Origin: Corynebacterium kroppenstedtii
GTDB lineage: Bacteria; Actinomycetota; Actinomycetes; Mycobacteriales; Mycobacteriaceae
Reading direction: 5' to 3'
DNA length: 23,388 nt
Assembly (NCBI RefSeq): GCF_003243515.1
Contig: NZ_QFRA01000028.1
Span: 1 to 23,388 of the forward strand
Position numbers and translations under genes: made by a program. How positions within the stretch are numbered: the first letter of the stretch is position 1; every line of letters starts with the position of its first letter. The notes beneath the pieces were generated by a model, which saw nothing but the letters and a program-made list of their open reading frames with translations, made no database searches and was not told the origin of the DNA. Shown here piece by piece: positions 22,727-23,388 of the stretch.

Positions 22727-23388
22727 ATGAATCGGCAACAAGAATTTGTCCTCCGAACCCTTGACGAACGCGACATCCGCTTTGTGCGCCTCTGGTTCAC
22801 CGATGTACAGGGATACTTAAAATCCGTGGCCATCGCCCCCGCGGAGCTCGAAGGCGCATTCGCCGAAGGCATCGGATTCGACGGGTCAGCCATCGAGGGC
22901 TTCTCCCGCGTGTCGGAGTCCGACACCATCGCCCGCCCGGACCCATCCACATTCCAAATGCTGCCCTTTCCGCACGAGGGTCAAGTCACCTCCGCGCGAA
23001 TGTTCTGCGACATCACCCTGCCGGACGGTCAACCCTCCTACGCTGACCCCCGCCAGGTCCTTCGTCGGCAATTAAACAGGGCAGCCGACGACGGATTCAC
23101 CTCCTACGTCCACCCCGAAATCGAGTTCTTCCTCGTCAGAAGCCTCATGACGGAAGGCAAAGAACCTATCCCGACCGACAATGGAGGATACTTCGACCAG
23201 GCCGTCCACGACGAAGCACCAGGGTTCCGCCGCGATGCCATCACGGCCCTCGAGTCCATGGGCATATCCGTTGAGTTTTCGCATCATGAAACCGCGCCGG
23301 GGCAGCAAGAAATCGACCTCCGCTACGACGATGTGCTGTCCATGGCCGACAACATTATGACCTTCCGCTTCCTCATTAAGCAGGTCGC
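22727..23388 (+). CDS. glnA2: Glutamine synthetase, GlnA2-type, N-terminal part (truncated by window)
   Basis: Only 220 residues are visible; the frame is open at the window end. Landmarks are RFVRLWFTDVQGYLKSVAI, the beta-Grasp end GIGFDGSAIEGFSRVSESD, PDPSTFQMLPF, the metal-site PEIEFFL, and SHHETAPGQQEIDLRY, all of the type I synthetases that make glutamine from glutamate, ammonia and ATP. Actinobacteria carry GlnA1 and several relatives; the start MNRQQEFVLRTLDERDIRFVRLWF and the position next to panB point to GlnA2, which is a context call. ATG 22727 has no good ribosome site, but TACCCT lies about nine bases upstream, so a leaderless message is possible. Confidence 0.93.
   Translation, partial: MNRQQEFVLRTLDERDIRFVRLWFTDVQGYLKSVAIAPAELEGAFAEGIGFDGSAIEGFSRVSESDTIARPDPSTFQMLPFPHEGQVTSARMFCDITLPDGQPSYADPRQVLRRQLNRAADDGFTSYVHPEIEFFLVRSLMTEGKEPIPTDNGGYFDQAVHDEAPGFRRDAITALESMGISVEFSHHETAPGQQEIDLRYDDVLSMADNIMTFRFLIKQV

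Noticed and set aside
22092..23308. Small frames opposite panB and glnA2
   Set aside because: Shadow frames of two well-conserved enzymes; the glnA2 frame itself is open to the window end.
1..23388. CRISPR array, insertion sequence or prophage module
   Set aside because: No regularly spaced repeats, transposase, integrase or phage structural genes are present.

Overview
The window looks like a chromosomal, mostly housekeeping segment of a mid-GC actinobacterium, most likely Corynebacterium. The grounds are gene content and order: DUF3052 protein divergent from aceE, an acyl carrier protein just downstream of aceE, then cobD, SURF1, low-molecular-weight tyrosine phosphatase, cobC-like aminotransferase, Nif3-like protein, zinc-ribbon protein, histidine phosphatase, rnpB, CYTH protein, panB and glnA2. 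From memory this is the inverted counterpart of the M. tuberculosis Rv2222c-Rv2241 neighbourhood. The species cannot be fixed from the sequence.

Layout. 1-3150: 3' end of a multidrug-type MFS transporter, a J-domain-like membrane protein, a small lipoprotein and a frameshifted two-TM membrane protein. 3361-3690: tRNA-Asn and a CAU tRNA, each with its own terminator. 3720-5196: a TRIC/UPF0126 channel overlapping a beta-lactamase-fold serine hydrolase. 5469-9589: a frameshifted DUF3145-like gene, acpM, aceE (pyruvate dehydrogenase E1) and the divergent DUF3052 gene. 9733-12970: tRNA-Val, two tandem secreted eight-cysteine paralogues, and a frameshifted cobD whose start overlaps the second paralogue. 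12988-14588: ptpA then SURF1 on the minus strand. 14806-18737: disrupted aminotransferase, Nif3-like, zinc-ribbon and phosphatase genes. 18750-19205: RNase P RNA. 19201-23388: degenerate galactokinase-like gene, small SPOR-type gene, CYTH protein, panB, and the start of glnA2. No gene-free stretch exceeds 300 bases.

Functional links. aceE feeds acetyl-CoA production and sits with an ACP. cobD and the cobC-like aminotransferase belong to cobalamin-type pathways but both reading frames are broken here. ptpA-SURF1, zinc ribbon-phosphatase and panB-CYTH are compact co-directional pairs. No mobile element, CRISPR array or phage module was seen.

The most striking feature is a set of genes (membrane protein, DUF3145, cobD, aminotransferase, SPOR) whose family-like sequence continues in another frame and can be rejoined by one-base changes, mostly in short A or G runs. 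This is either a homopolymer-error signature of the assembly or slippage and decay; the G8 run in cobD is the best candidate for a real switch. The second highlight is the tandem secreted pair with eight matching cysteines each, the last cysteine being the final residue.
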